This document shows, one piece after another, positions 35,020-47,000 of a DNA stretch of 64,000 bases (position 1 is the first letter of the stretch; each line of letters starts with the position of its first letter). Under the pieces are notes generated by a model. It did not search any database, had not been told where the DNA came from, and saw nothing but the letters and a program-made list of their open reading frames with translations. This DNA is from Macrostomum hystrix (lineage: Eukaryota; Platyhelminthes; Macrostomidae), in NCBI GenBank assembly GCA_950097015.1, contig CATNEN010000031.1:1116001-1180000 (forward strand), in the 5' to 3' direction. The translations under genes and the position numbers were made by a program.

Positions 35020-38000
35020 ATGACAGAGAAAGTTATTCTGCGATTTAGTGCTAGGAAGTGCAAATTGTGCCTTCATTGCACAATCCAGGATACTCGCGAT
35101 GGCGATCCCACAAGGCGGTCAGCATCGCCACCATCAGCGTCAGCAGCCGCAGCTTCAGTTCGCCTCCAGTTGCTGGTCCTGCTACTGGCAACTGTGCTGC
35201 TGCACCAGGTCCCAATCGTCAGTGGCCGTCTTTTACATGTCAGCCTCGTCTTCCGTCACGGACACCGAGCTCCTATTCACACACTGCCAAACGACAGCCA
35301 CACTTTGGCTAACACGTGGCACGATGGACTGGGCCAACTGACTAATCTGGGGAAGCGAAACCAGTTGGATTTGGGCAAATTTCTAAGAGCTCGATACGGA
35401 AACTTCTTAGGCTCAAGGTGAGTTCTACTTGCTTTAATATGGAGCTTGAAGCTTACAGGTAGTGGTTTGATAATAATAATGTTTGCAGGAGGGCTGCGGG
35501 CAATGGCACATCATTTGGTGACACTAGACCCGCAGAAACAAGCACACAGATACTGTACGCAGGTATACGCTCACACAGGTGTGTACATCTACCTTGACTT
35601 TCTCATCGTCAGGCAGTGTACACTTTCACTGTGTCTTGCTGGATGGCCCTCAAGGGCGTGAATTGCACGACAAGGCCCATAGCCTTCTCTCCGCGGCTGC
35701 GCCACAAATGAATGTGGCCTCGCCGTGGAATCGAGCTCAGGCAAATGCGTTGACCGCTCTGACAAGCTTATCCTCCTATAGCCCAGTGGTTAGGGATTTG
35801 GACTTCTAGCTGAGAGGTCGGGAGTTCGAATCTCAGCCAAAGGAAGACAATTCGTTTCCTTAAACACGACATTTAAATTATACGTTAATAATTTATTCTT
35901 ATTCTATGTCTATATTATTCTATGAATGGAAATCAATCCTTTCAGATTTTGAATTGACATCTATGTCTATATTATTCTATGAATGGAAATCAATCCTTTC
36001 AGATTTTGAATTGACATAGGGGCTAAGCAGTCAGATCTCACAGAGATTAGCTTTATAAATTAGCTAAAATCATTTTGTTTAAATGCAACAGGCGAATAAG
36101 CTTCTGCTTGTAAGTATGTTATTTTTACAAGGGAAACAGCCAATTTATCTGATTAATTCATGCAGATGTTGCTCACAATGGCTCAGAATTCAGTGGCTAT
36201 ACAAACGCACGGAACAATAAAATAACTAGTAGTTTAGTTAGCATTTAGGAACCTGTCTCTTTCGGAGTTGACTTGACTTGACTTGACTTAGCGGCAGGGA
36301 GCCTCCATGACGGACGCAGCGAGGAGGCGGCTGATGCCGCCCATATCGCTAACCCCTGGCAGCCAGACAGCCTCCAGCGAGGCGGTGCCGCTCAGGGTGG
36401 TCCGTCGGTCGATTCCGCCGCGCGATCTTCCTCGCCATAGGCTGGGAAGAAATCAGCTCGGCCGGTATCCCGGAGGAAGTGGGCGAGCTGTGGGATGTTC
36501 TCGGGCGAGCAGGCTTCGGCGAGAGTCGGTGCCGGCCCGAGATGTTTTAGCCTAGCCCGGGTGAAGGCCGGTCAGTGGCAGATGAAATGTTCTGCATTTT
36601 CGCGTCCGGAGCAGCAGAAGGGACACGTTTCCTCAGGCACGTGGCCTTGAAGGTAGCGGTGTCTGGTGAAGCAGCCATGTCCCGAAAGAGCCATAGTGAC
36701 TGCTCTTAGGTCTCTGCGGTTAAGCCTGAGTAAGGCCTTACGCAGGTTACTAGAGGGGGTTGGCACCGCAGCCCTGGACTGGCGACAGTTCAGGGTGCTG
36801 GACCACCTCCTCCGGTGCTGGGTCTCCATCCAGCAGTTGATGCTGGAGTTGACAACTGAGATGGGGATCGGGGACTCCGGGCCCGGGCCCATCAGGGAGC
36901 TGGCTGCTCCAGCCTTAGCAAGCTGGTCCGCCATCTCATTCCCTGTGAACCCGGCATGCCCAGGGATCCACAGCAGCTCCACCTTGTTAGACTGCGCCAA
37001 CCCGTTTAACTGGGTGTTGCAGTCCAAGGTGGTTCTGGAGCGAGAGGTGCAGCGGCTGAGGGCCTTGAGGGCTGCTTGACTGTCGGAGTGAAAAAAGATC
37101 CTCCGACCAGCCAGCTGCCTCTGGCGCAGCTCAGCCGCACAGAAGCTGATGGCGAGCACTTCGTTTTGGAAAACGCTAGAGCTCTTGCCACAGTATTGGG
37201 AGTGGGTCCAGAGGACCTCACCACCCGAGGCGACGCACACTCCGAATCCCGATTTACCGTTCATCAGAGAGCCGTCAGTGTAACAGTGGACTGCCGGGTC
37301 ATCCCAGCAGTCCTTTACCTCATTACGAGGGGAGATGCTGACTTTGTACCTGTGGCTCCGGAGTAAAGTGGCCGGGGCCCCGTCCGAAAGGATGGTGAGC
37401 CCTCCGCACTCGCCCAGAGTTTTCAGGCAGAGGTCAGAGTGAGGCAGAAGGGAGCGCTTCGAGAAGGCTCGCGAATTCTGGAAGGAGACACCCGCATCAA
37501 GAAGACGACGGGTGGACTTTGCTGCTTCCCCCTTGACGAAAATGTAAATGGGTGTAGCGTTGAGGAAAGCATTCATGCCTTCGAAAGGAGTGGAGGGTGG
37601 GGCGCCCAGCGTCATACGACAGGCTCTGCCCTGCACCCTATAAAGCGCCTCCAGGTTTTTCTGGATGCCCATGGCGCTGGCCCAGATGAGGCCAGCGTAA
37701 GCGACGGACGGTCTAATGATCGCCGTGTAAATCCACCAAAGGTTCTTGGGGGTTAGCCCCCAAGTGGTGCCCACGGCACGCCTGACTTGCGCCAGTATGG
37801 CCAGGGCCCTCTTGGCCTTTGTGGTGATGTGTGGGGTCCAGTTAAGCCTATGGTCTAGCACGAGACCAAGGCACCGGACCTGCTTTTCCATGGCAATATT
37901 CTTGCCATAGAGAGTCAGAGGCTTAATGGTCCAGAGCAGTTTGCTGGTAAACATAACCGCAACGGTCTTGGACTCAGAGAGTCGGAGCCCGCATTGGTCC

Positions 38001-41000
38001 GCCCAGCGCACCGCCCTGTTGATAAAGCCCTGGATGAGGTCTCTGGTGGTTTCCGCCGAGGGGCCCGCGCAGATGGCGGTCACATCGTCGGCATATCCCA
38101 CCTTCAGGGCTGGGTCAGGACGAGTGCTTTTCAGCAGCTCATCCATGACGAGATTCCACAGCAGTGGGGTGAGGACGCCGCCTTGGGGCCCTCCTTTTAG
38201 GACAGGTGCCGAGAGCAGCCTTCGAGGTGGGCCACCACGTGGCGATGCCGGATCATGTACATGACCCAGCGAACGAGGTGGGGGTGAGTGGCCCTGGAGA
38301 CCAGGGCCTCCTCAAAAGCTTCGAAAACAACGTTATCGAAGGCCCCCTCAATGTCTAGGAAGACAGCCAGGGCAAAACCGCTGCCCAGCACTGCCTTCTC
38401 GAGAGTCTCCACGATGCAGTGGAGGGCGCTCTCCGTGGACCGGCCCGCCCGAAAGGCGTGCTGGTTTGGGGAGAGCGGGGCCCGCCCTAGCTCTACAGTA
38501 AGAAGGCGCCAAAGCACCAGTCTTTCCATGAGCTTGAGGCAGGTGGAAGTCAAGCTTATCGGGCGATAGGACTTGACCGAGCGATAGTCGCCTTTGGCGG
38601 GCTTCGGGATGAAGACGACCCGGGCTTCGTGCCACAGCGCTGGTACATAGCCCAGCACGATGCAGGCCCGTAGAAGTCTGCAGAGGAGATGGAGGAAGCG
38701 GCCATTTTTGACCGCTTCATGCAAAAAGGCCGGATAAATACCATCTGACCCAGGTGCTTTGAAAGGGTTGAATGACTTTGCCGCGCGAACGATGCGGTCA
38801 TTCGGGACGAGTGACTGAGCCAGGCCCTGACCTCCACGTGAGTGGTCGTCTGGGCCAAAGTGCGCCGGTACACTCGGGAAGAAATGCCCTAGCATAAGCT
38901 CGAGCGTTTCCTCCGGGCGCTCCGTGATCGAGCCGTCTGGCTTTTTGATCGATGAGAGCTTGGAGAAGCGGTCGTTGGTGAGCGCCTTTACCACGCGGGC
39001 CGTGGGCCGCGAGCCCTCAAGCCCTTCGCAGTATTGTCGCCACTTGTCCGCTTTTGCCCTTCTGACCCGGCCCTTAAACTCATGGATAGCGCGAGTATAG
39101 GCCTCTTTGTCATCAGGGTCGTGCGAGATTTTCAGCCTCCTCTGGAGAGCCTTTGCTCGGCGTCTCAGGACTCCGAGCTCGGGGTTCCACCAGGGGGCCG
39201 ATTTTTTGCCTTTGTAGGCTTTGAGCGGGCAAGCCATTTCGTAGGCCTCTGTGATGGCGCCGCCCAGCAGGGCAGCCACTCCATCTAGGTCCTGCGTGGT
39301 TGCCATGGCCATGGAGGGGTCGGAATCCCGAAGGCTCTCATGCAGCTTTTGGCTGAACACGGGCCAGTCGGTGTTTCTGACATTACGCCTCCAAATAGGC
39401 TTTTGCTTCTTATCGGGGGTACCGATGTTGAAGCGAATGAAGCGGTGGTCCGAGAGCGAGCTTTCGGTCTCCCACACCTCCCACCCCAGCACCCTTGGGA
39501 GGATGCCGGGTGAGGCCAGGGTGACGTCAAGCACCTCAGCCCACCGCCCATTGTCGAACGTGGGCGTGTTGCCCACATTGCAGAAGTTAAGAGGCGTGCC
39601 GCTAACGAAGGCCAGGAGCTCTTCGCCGCGGTCATTGATTTTTGAGCTACCCCAGTGGGTGTGATGCGAGTTTGCATCTCCCGCGAGGAGCAGCTCAAAA
39701 TTTCGTGCCCTGGCGAAATCACAGAGGGCGACGAGGGTATCGCTGACCACGGGGGCGTCGCCTGCCAGGTAGGCGGATGCCACGAGGGTCAACTTGTTGG
39801 GCACAATGTGTGCAGATTGGATGACGCAGATGTCCCCGTTAGAGAGATCGGGTCTCATCCACGCATTTAAGGCTTTTGCAGCATAGATCAGTGATCTAGG
39901 GCGGACAGAGTCTGCCATGCAGAAGCAGTCATAGCCAGCAGGAATGTTACTTGGCTTGTTTTTTGATAACCAGGGCTCCTGCACAAGTACAAGGCCCGGC
40001 ATCGTGCGCTCTGTCGTGCGCATCAGATTGACTGATGCTGCCACGCAGTGCTGGGTGTTAACTTGCAGACATGATATTCCGGGGATCATCATGCAGGCAG
40101 AGGTCTACTTGGAGGGGGACTCAGCCAGAAGGCGGTCCTCCTCCTCCGGGTCGATGTCGGTAGCCATGGGCTCCTCCGTGCCCCGGCCCCGAGCCAGAGG
40201 CGGGAACTCGACGGGGTCAGCCGCCCAGTCCCCACCCCCGGCCCCGAGCCCAGGCCCAGAGTCACCCTCAACCGGTGCCGACAACGCACCCTGGGCCGTG
40301 GGAGGGGCGCTCGAAGGGCCCTGCTCGATGGAGCTGGGCACCTTAGAGGCCTCCCCCGTAGCCCTTGGTTGCGGCGCCTGCCCCGGTGGGCCACCGCGCA
40401 TCTCAGCGCGCAGCTGGGCCATCCTGGCGGTTCGCACCACCTCGGAGGCCCGCTGGAGAAGGCCCCGGCGCTTTGTGATGCGCGCGGGGCGACGCTCAGA
40501 GCTGCCAGCGATGGCACGCTCTGGCCTTTTTTGGCGAGACGACTGGGCCCTGCCCCCAGTCCCAACCTCGGGGTCCGAGGACCCTTCAGTGGCCGGTACG
40601 GTGGTGGGCCCGGTCTGACCTCGAGTTTTATCTGCCTCGAAGGCGAAGATTTTGGTCTTCCACAGACAAATGCAGATGTTGGCGCCATCTGGGTATCGGC
40701 GTGTCCATTGCTCGGACAGGCCCAGAATGGCGGTGAACCCGGTGCCATCGGGGCGCAGGATCGTGCGGTGCACGATCAGGCCCGCTGTCGGCAGCTCCCG
40801 GTTCATCGCGATGAGGCCCATGCGGAGGTCCTCAGCGCTAGTGACGACACTTTTCGCCGGGACGAAAATGCGGTGTCGCTTGGTCTTTGGTGGCTCGTTC
40901 TCCCGGAGGAAGTCGAGGCCAGCCGCCCAGCTCTGCGTGGGCAGCAACTCAAGGAGCCGCCGCCCTGATTCCGCGTCGCCGGGCCAGACGACGAAGCACG

Positions 41001-44000
41001 ATTCCCTGGTAGCGCTTGCGCCGACCGCCAGGGGCTCGCCCTTCAGTTGAAGTTGCCACAGCATAGCATCTATGTTGCGGCAAATGTTGCTGAGCTGTTC
41101 GCTGCTCAGCCTTTTTCCGTCTCTGCCGGTGATGACAACGGCAGGTTGCCTACGTGCGATGGCGGCGTAGGTGGCATGTGGTCCCGGGCCCTGTCCGGTG
41201 GCGACCCCACCCTCGGGATCAGCGTCGGCGGTGGGCACAGGGCCCTCTGCCTCCGCTTCTCCTTCAGGCCGAGCCGCCGTCCGGATGGGCGCCGGGACCT
41301 CCTTGGCCCGCGACCCTGGCCTCGGGGCGTCGTGGGCTCCGCCCCGTGCAGGAGCCTGGGCAGGAGGCGCAAGGCCCCCCGCCCCAGCCCCCGCCCTAGG
41401 CAGAGCCCCTTCGGCCCCTCTGGCCTGGGCCCGGTCCTCGGTCGATGGAGCCGGCTTGCCGTGGGCCATTAAGCGCCTACGACGCTTTGCCGCTCCAGAG
41501 GTTGTGGAGCGCTTAGCGCCCCGGTCATCGCGCGAGTTGGGCAGCGCGGCATTTGTGGCGGTCGCGGGGCCAGCTAGCCCGGGCGCCGCAGCGTGTATGG
41601 CCTCGGGCACCATGGTGTCCTCGGCCGGAGCAGTTGGAAGGCTGGAAGCCATTAGAAGCTGCAATGAGGAGAGGGGCTTCCTGTAGACACAGGCAGGAAT
41701 AACCCGCTCAGCCGCGATCCCAAAGCTGAGCGGGGGCAGCCAAAAAAGACAAGTTACAACCCGGGGTGGGATGCCAGGACCACCGGGAGGAACCGTAGGA
41801 GGCCAGACTACTCCCTGGTCAAGCGTCCATCAGCACGGTCAACACTGGGACATTAGAGGGCGCTATTTGGCCAGCGCCGAGGCCTGCGGACTGGCCGCAT
41901 ACCCTGTTAAGGTCAAAGGGTGACACCTTTCCCTCAGAGCGTAGCCAGAGGTACCTGATCACGCACAGGTGCACGAACGCTGCGGACTGGCCGCATACCC
42001 TGTTTAGGTCAAAGGGTGACACCTTTCCCTCGGAGCCGTAGCCAGAGGTACCTGATCACGCACAGGTGCACGAACGCTGCGGACTGGCCGCATACCCTGT
42101 TAAGGTCAAAGGGTGACACCTTTCCCTCCAGCCGGGGCTAGAGGTACCCAGTTAGGCCGGAGGCCCTGGATGGGTCATCCAGCGCTGTTGCCCATTCTGT
42201 CCGGCTGCCCTAGGGTCAGCCTTGAACACTCGCGGGACGTGTACCCATGGGTCAGCTGACGGGACAACGTGGAGAGGATTCCTGCACCCGGAGGCACAGG
42301 GCTCCATTCCTGCCAAGCCTGCTCAAAAGACGACTGCAGGTGTGAGGCATCGCAGACCTTAGCCCGTAGGCCTGGTCTGACTCATACCACACAGGCATTG
42401 TGTCCCGCCGGTGCGAGCCTCTTTCGGAGTTGCTAACCAGGGCTGTGCGGGTTGTGAATTCACAAAAACTGGGTACCAGGTGCCGGGTAATATTTTCTCA
42501 AGCATTTCGGGTATCGGGTACCGACTTGCTGAAATAAGCCTGTGTTAATGGACACCGGGTACCGGCTATTTACTTTTTCCTCACCTCACCATCCCCAATT
42601 TCCACCAGATCCCCGATCCCCGTTCCCATTCTCAATTTCAGAATTGTTGCTTTTTTGACACAATAAAAGGTTAAAGTCTACTACAAGGTTTTATGTCAAG
42701 TCAGTTTAAGTCAGCTTAATTGTTCAGAGCAACCCCAGTCAGTTTTTAACTTTGTGTGAATAGATTGCACTAAAATTCAATCTAACTCCTAACCTCTGCA
42801 CTCCTCACCTCTCTCCTCTCCTCTCCTGAACTCTACCCTACTCTTATAAGTTATATCCTCTCTTCTCTCCTCTCCTTAGCTCTACCCTACTCTTCTCTCT
42901 TCTCCTCAGCTCCACCCTACTCTTCTCTCTTCTCCTCAGCTCTACCCTACTCTTCTCTCCTCTCCTTAGCTCTACCCTACTCTTCTCTCCTCTCCTCAGC
43001 TCTACCCTACTCTTCTCTCCTCTCCTCAGCTCTGCTCTACTCTTCTCCTCTCCTCAGCTCTACCCTATACTCTTCTCTCCTCTCCTTAGCTCTACCCTAC
43101 TCTTCTCACCTCTCCTCAGCTCTACCCTACTCTTCTCTCCTCTCCTCAGCTCTGCTCTACTCTTCTCCTCTCCTCAGCTCTACCCTACTCTTCTCTCCTC
43201 TCCTCAGCTCTGCTCTACTCTTCTCCTCTCCTCAGCTCTACCCTATACTCTTCTCTCCTCTCCTCAGCTCCACCCTACTCTTCTCTCCTCTCCTCAGCTC
43301 TGCTCTACTCTTCTCTCCTCTCCTCAGCTCCACCCTACTCTTCTCTCCTCTCCTCAGCTCTGCTCTACTCTTCTCTCCTCTCCTCAGCTCCACCCTACTC
43401 TTCTCTCCTCTCCTCAGCTCCACCCTACTCTTCTCTCCTCTCCTCAGCTCCACCCTACTCTTCTCTCCTCTCCTCAGCTCCACCCTACTCTTCTCTCCTC
43501 TCCTCAGCTCTGCTCTACTCTTCTCTCCTCTCCTCAGCTCCACCCTACTCTTCTCTCCTCTCCTCAGCTCCACCCTACTCTTCTCTCCTCTCCTCAGCTC
43601 CACCCTACTCTTCTCTCCTCTCCTCAGCTCTGCTCTACTCTTCTCTCCTCTCCTCAGCTCCACCCTACTCTTCTCTCCTCTCCTCAGCTCCACCCTACTC
43701 TTCTCTCCTCTCCTCAGCTCCACCCTACTCTTCTCTCCTCTCCTCAGCTCCACCCTACTCTTCTCTCCTCTCCTCAGCTCCACCCTACTCTTCTCACCTC
43801 TCCTCAGCTCTACCCTACTCTTCTCTCCTCTCCTCAGCTCTGCTCTACTCTTCTCCTCTCCTCAGCTCTACCCTATACTCTTCTCTCCTCTCCTCAGCTC
43901 TACCCTACTCTTCTCTCCTCTCCTCAGCTCTGCTCTACTCTTCTCCTCTCCTCAGCTCTACCCTATACTCTTCTCTCCTCTCCTCAGCTCCACCCTACTC

Positions 44001-47000
44001 TTCTCTCCTCTCCTCAGCTCTGCTCTACTCTTATCTCCTCTCCTCAGCTCCACCCTACTCTTCTCTCCTCTCCTCAGCTCCACCCTACTCTTCTCTCCTC
44101 TCCTCAGCTCCACCCTACTCTTCACTCCTCTCCTCAGCTCTGCTCTACTCTTCTCTCCTCTCCTCAGCTCCACCCTACTCTTCTCTCCTCTCCTCAGCTC
44201 TGCTCTACTCTTATCTCCTCTCCTCAGCTCCACCCTACTCTTCTCTCCTCTCCTCAGCTCCACCCTACTCTTCTCTCCTCTCCTCAGCTCCACCCTACTC
44301 TTCTCTCCTCTCCTCAGCTCCACCCTACTCTTCTCTCCTCTCCTCAGCTCTGCTCAACTCTTATCTCCTCTCCTCAGCTCCACCCTACTCTTCTCTCCTC
44401 TCCTCAGCTCCACCCTACTCTTCTCTCCTCTCCTCAGCTCCACCCTACTCTTCTCTCCTCTCCTCAGCTCCACCCTACTCTTCTCTCCTCTCCTCAGCTC
44501 CACCCTACTCTTCTCTCCTCTCCTCAGCTCCACCCTACTCTTCTCTCCTCTCCTCAGCTCTGCTCTACTCTTCTCTCCTCTCCTCAGCTCCACCCTACTC
44601 TTCTCTCCTCTCCTCAGCTCTGCTCTACTCTTCTCTCCTCTCCTCAGCTCCACCCTACTCTTCTCTCCTCTCCTCAGCTCCACCCTACTCTTCTCTCCTC
44701 TCCTCAGCTCCACCCTACTCTTCTCTCCTCTCCTCAGCTCCACCCTACTCTTCTCTCCTCTCCTCAGCTCCACCCTACTCTTCTCTCCTCTCCTCAGCTC
44801 TACCTTACTCTTCTCTCCTCTCCTCAGCTCTGCTCTACTCTTCTCTCCTCTCCTCAGCTCCACCCTACTCTTCTCTCCTCTCCTCAGCTCCACCCTACTC
44901 TTCTCTCCTCTCCTCAGCTCTACCCTACTCTTCTCTCCTCTCCTTAGCTCTACCCTACTCTTCTCTCCTCTCCTCAGCTCCACCCTACTCTTCTCTCCTC
45001 TCCTCAGCTCTACCCTACTCTTCTCTCCTCTCCTCAGCTCTACCCTACTCTTCTCTCCTCTCCTCAGCTCTGCTCTACTCTTCTCCTCTCCTCAGCTCTA
45101 CCCTACTCTTCTCTCCTCTCCTCAGCTCTGCTCTACTCTTCTCCTCTCCTCAGCTCTACCCTATACTCTTCTCTCCTCTCCTCAGCTCCACCCTACTCTT
45201 CTCTCCTCTCCTCAGCTCTGCTCTACTCTTCTCTCCTCTCCTCAGCTCCACCCTACTCTTCTCTCCTCTCCTCAGCTCTGCTCTACTCTTCTCTCCTCTC
45301 CTCAGCTCCACCCTACTCTTCTCTCCTCTCCTCAGCTCCACCCTACTCTTCTCTCCTCTCCTCAGCTCCACCCTACTCTTCTCTCCTCTCCTCAGCTCCA
45401 CCCTACTCTTCTCTCCTCTCCTCAGCTCTACCTTACTCTTCTCTCCTCTCCTCAGCTCTGCTCTACTCTTCTCTCCTCTCCTCAGCTCCACCCTACTCTT
45501 CTCTCCTCTCCTCAGCTCCACCCTACTCTTCTCTCCTCTCCTCAGCTCTACCCTACTCTTCTCTCCTCTCCTTAGCTCTACCCTACTCTTCTCTCCTCTC
45601 CTCAGCTCCACCCTACTCTTCTCTCCTCTCCTCAGCTCTACCCTACTCTTCTCTCCTCTCCTCAGCTCTACCCTACTCTTCTCTCCTCTCCTCAGCTCTG
45701 CTCTACTCTTCTCCTCTCCTCAGCTCTACCCTACTCTTCTCTCCTCTCCTCAGCTCTGCTCTACTCTTCTCCTCTCCTCAGCTCTACCCTATACTCTTCT
45801 CTCCTCTCCTCAGCTCCACCCTACTCTTCTCTCCTCTCCTCAGCTCTGCTCTACTCTTCTCTCCTCTCCTCAGCTCCACCCTACTCTTCTCTCCTCTCCT
45901 CAGCTCTGCTCTACTCTTCTCTCCTCTCCTCAGCTCCACCCTACTCTTCTCTCCTCTCCTCAGCTCCACCCTACTCTTCTCTCCTCTCCTCAGCTCCACC
46001 CTACTCTTCTCTCCTCTCCTCAGCTCCACCCTACTCTTCTCTCCTCTCCTCAGCTCTACCTTACTCTTCTCTCCTCTCCTCAGCTCTGCTCTACTCTTCT
46101 CTCCTCTCCTCAGCTCCACCCTACTCTTCTCTCCTCTCCTCAGCTCCACCCTACTCTTCTCTCCTCTCCTCAGCTCCACCCTACTCTTCTCTCCTCTCCT
46201 CAGCTCCACCCTACTCTTCTCTCCTCTCCTCAGCTCCACCCTACTCTTCTCTCCTCTCCTCAGCTCCACTCTACTCTTCTCTCCTCTCCTCAGCTCTACC
46301 TTACTCTTCTCTCCTCTCCTCAGCTCTGCTCTACTCTTCTCTCCTCTCCTCAGCTCCACCCTACTCTTCTCTCCTCTCCTCAGCTCCACCCTACTCTTCT
46401 CTCCTCTCCTCAGCTCCACCCTACTCTTCTCTCCTCTCCTCAGCTCTACCTTACTCTTCTCTCCTCTCCTCAGCTCTACCCTACTCTTCTCACCTGTCCT
46501 CAGCTCTACCCTACTCTTCTCCTCTTATCAGCTCTACCCTACTACCCTACCCTACCCTACCCTGATCAGCGGCGAGGCCATTCTCATTTTAGGGCCAGTC
46601 TCAGAGCTGCCCTAAAGGCTTGGGTGATTGTCGCGAAATTTACTTCCTTGATGGCCAACCTCCATGCAAAGCACAATGAGAGCAATACGAAGCAACCTTC
46701 TTATAGTGGCTCCATCAATGTTCAGGCGTCCTTTGAATTGACCGGTAGTTTTATTCGTGGTACGCCACAATGTCATCCTGAATCCGCAGGTACAACAGCA
46801 GCGAGCATCGTGTGCGGTCCAGCAACATCGATCGTACCCTGATGAGCGCGCAGGCCTGCTTGGCGGGCCTGTTCCCACCGACTGGCGACCAGGTGTGGCA
46901 GCCGGAGCTGAGCTGGCAGCCGATTCCGGTGCACACCGTCGCACACAACTCGGACCCATTGTTGCTGCCGCACGACCTGCCAGGATGCCAGCAGACCTTC

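Larger units (their letters stand above)
36271..42418 (-). mobile_element. Non-LTR retrotransposon (I/R1/Loa-like, with RNase H), near full length
   Basis: A 6.1-kb LINE in antisense orientation in intron 1 of the acid phosphatase gene. It is bounded by an identical 14-bp duplication, ctctttcggagttg, at 36257-36270 and 42419-42432. The minus-strand 3' end is an AAGTC pentanucleotide repeat, not poly(A). The 5' end carries a tandem-repeat UTR. ORF1 and ORF2 follow. ORF2 has an apurinic endonuclease, reverse transcriptase, RNase H and a terminal cysteine motif. RNase H excludes typical L1/CR1 elements and fits I, R1 or Loa relatives; the clade is inferred. Confidence 0.95.

Noticed and set aside
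36666-41686. Many plus-strand open frames across the LINE
   Set aside because: They are antisense shadows of ORF1 and ORF2 in GC-rich coding sequence.
43238-46419. Minus-strand frames encoding [10 protein letters not shown] repeats
   Set aside because: Unit length is a multiple of three with no stop in that frame; the composition is that of the DNA repeat, and the region is intronic on the other strand.
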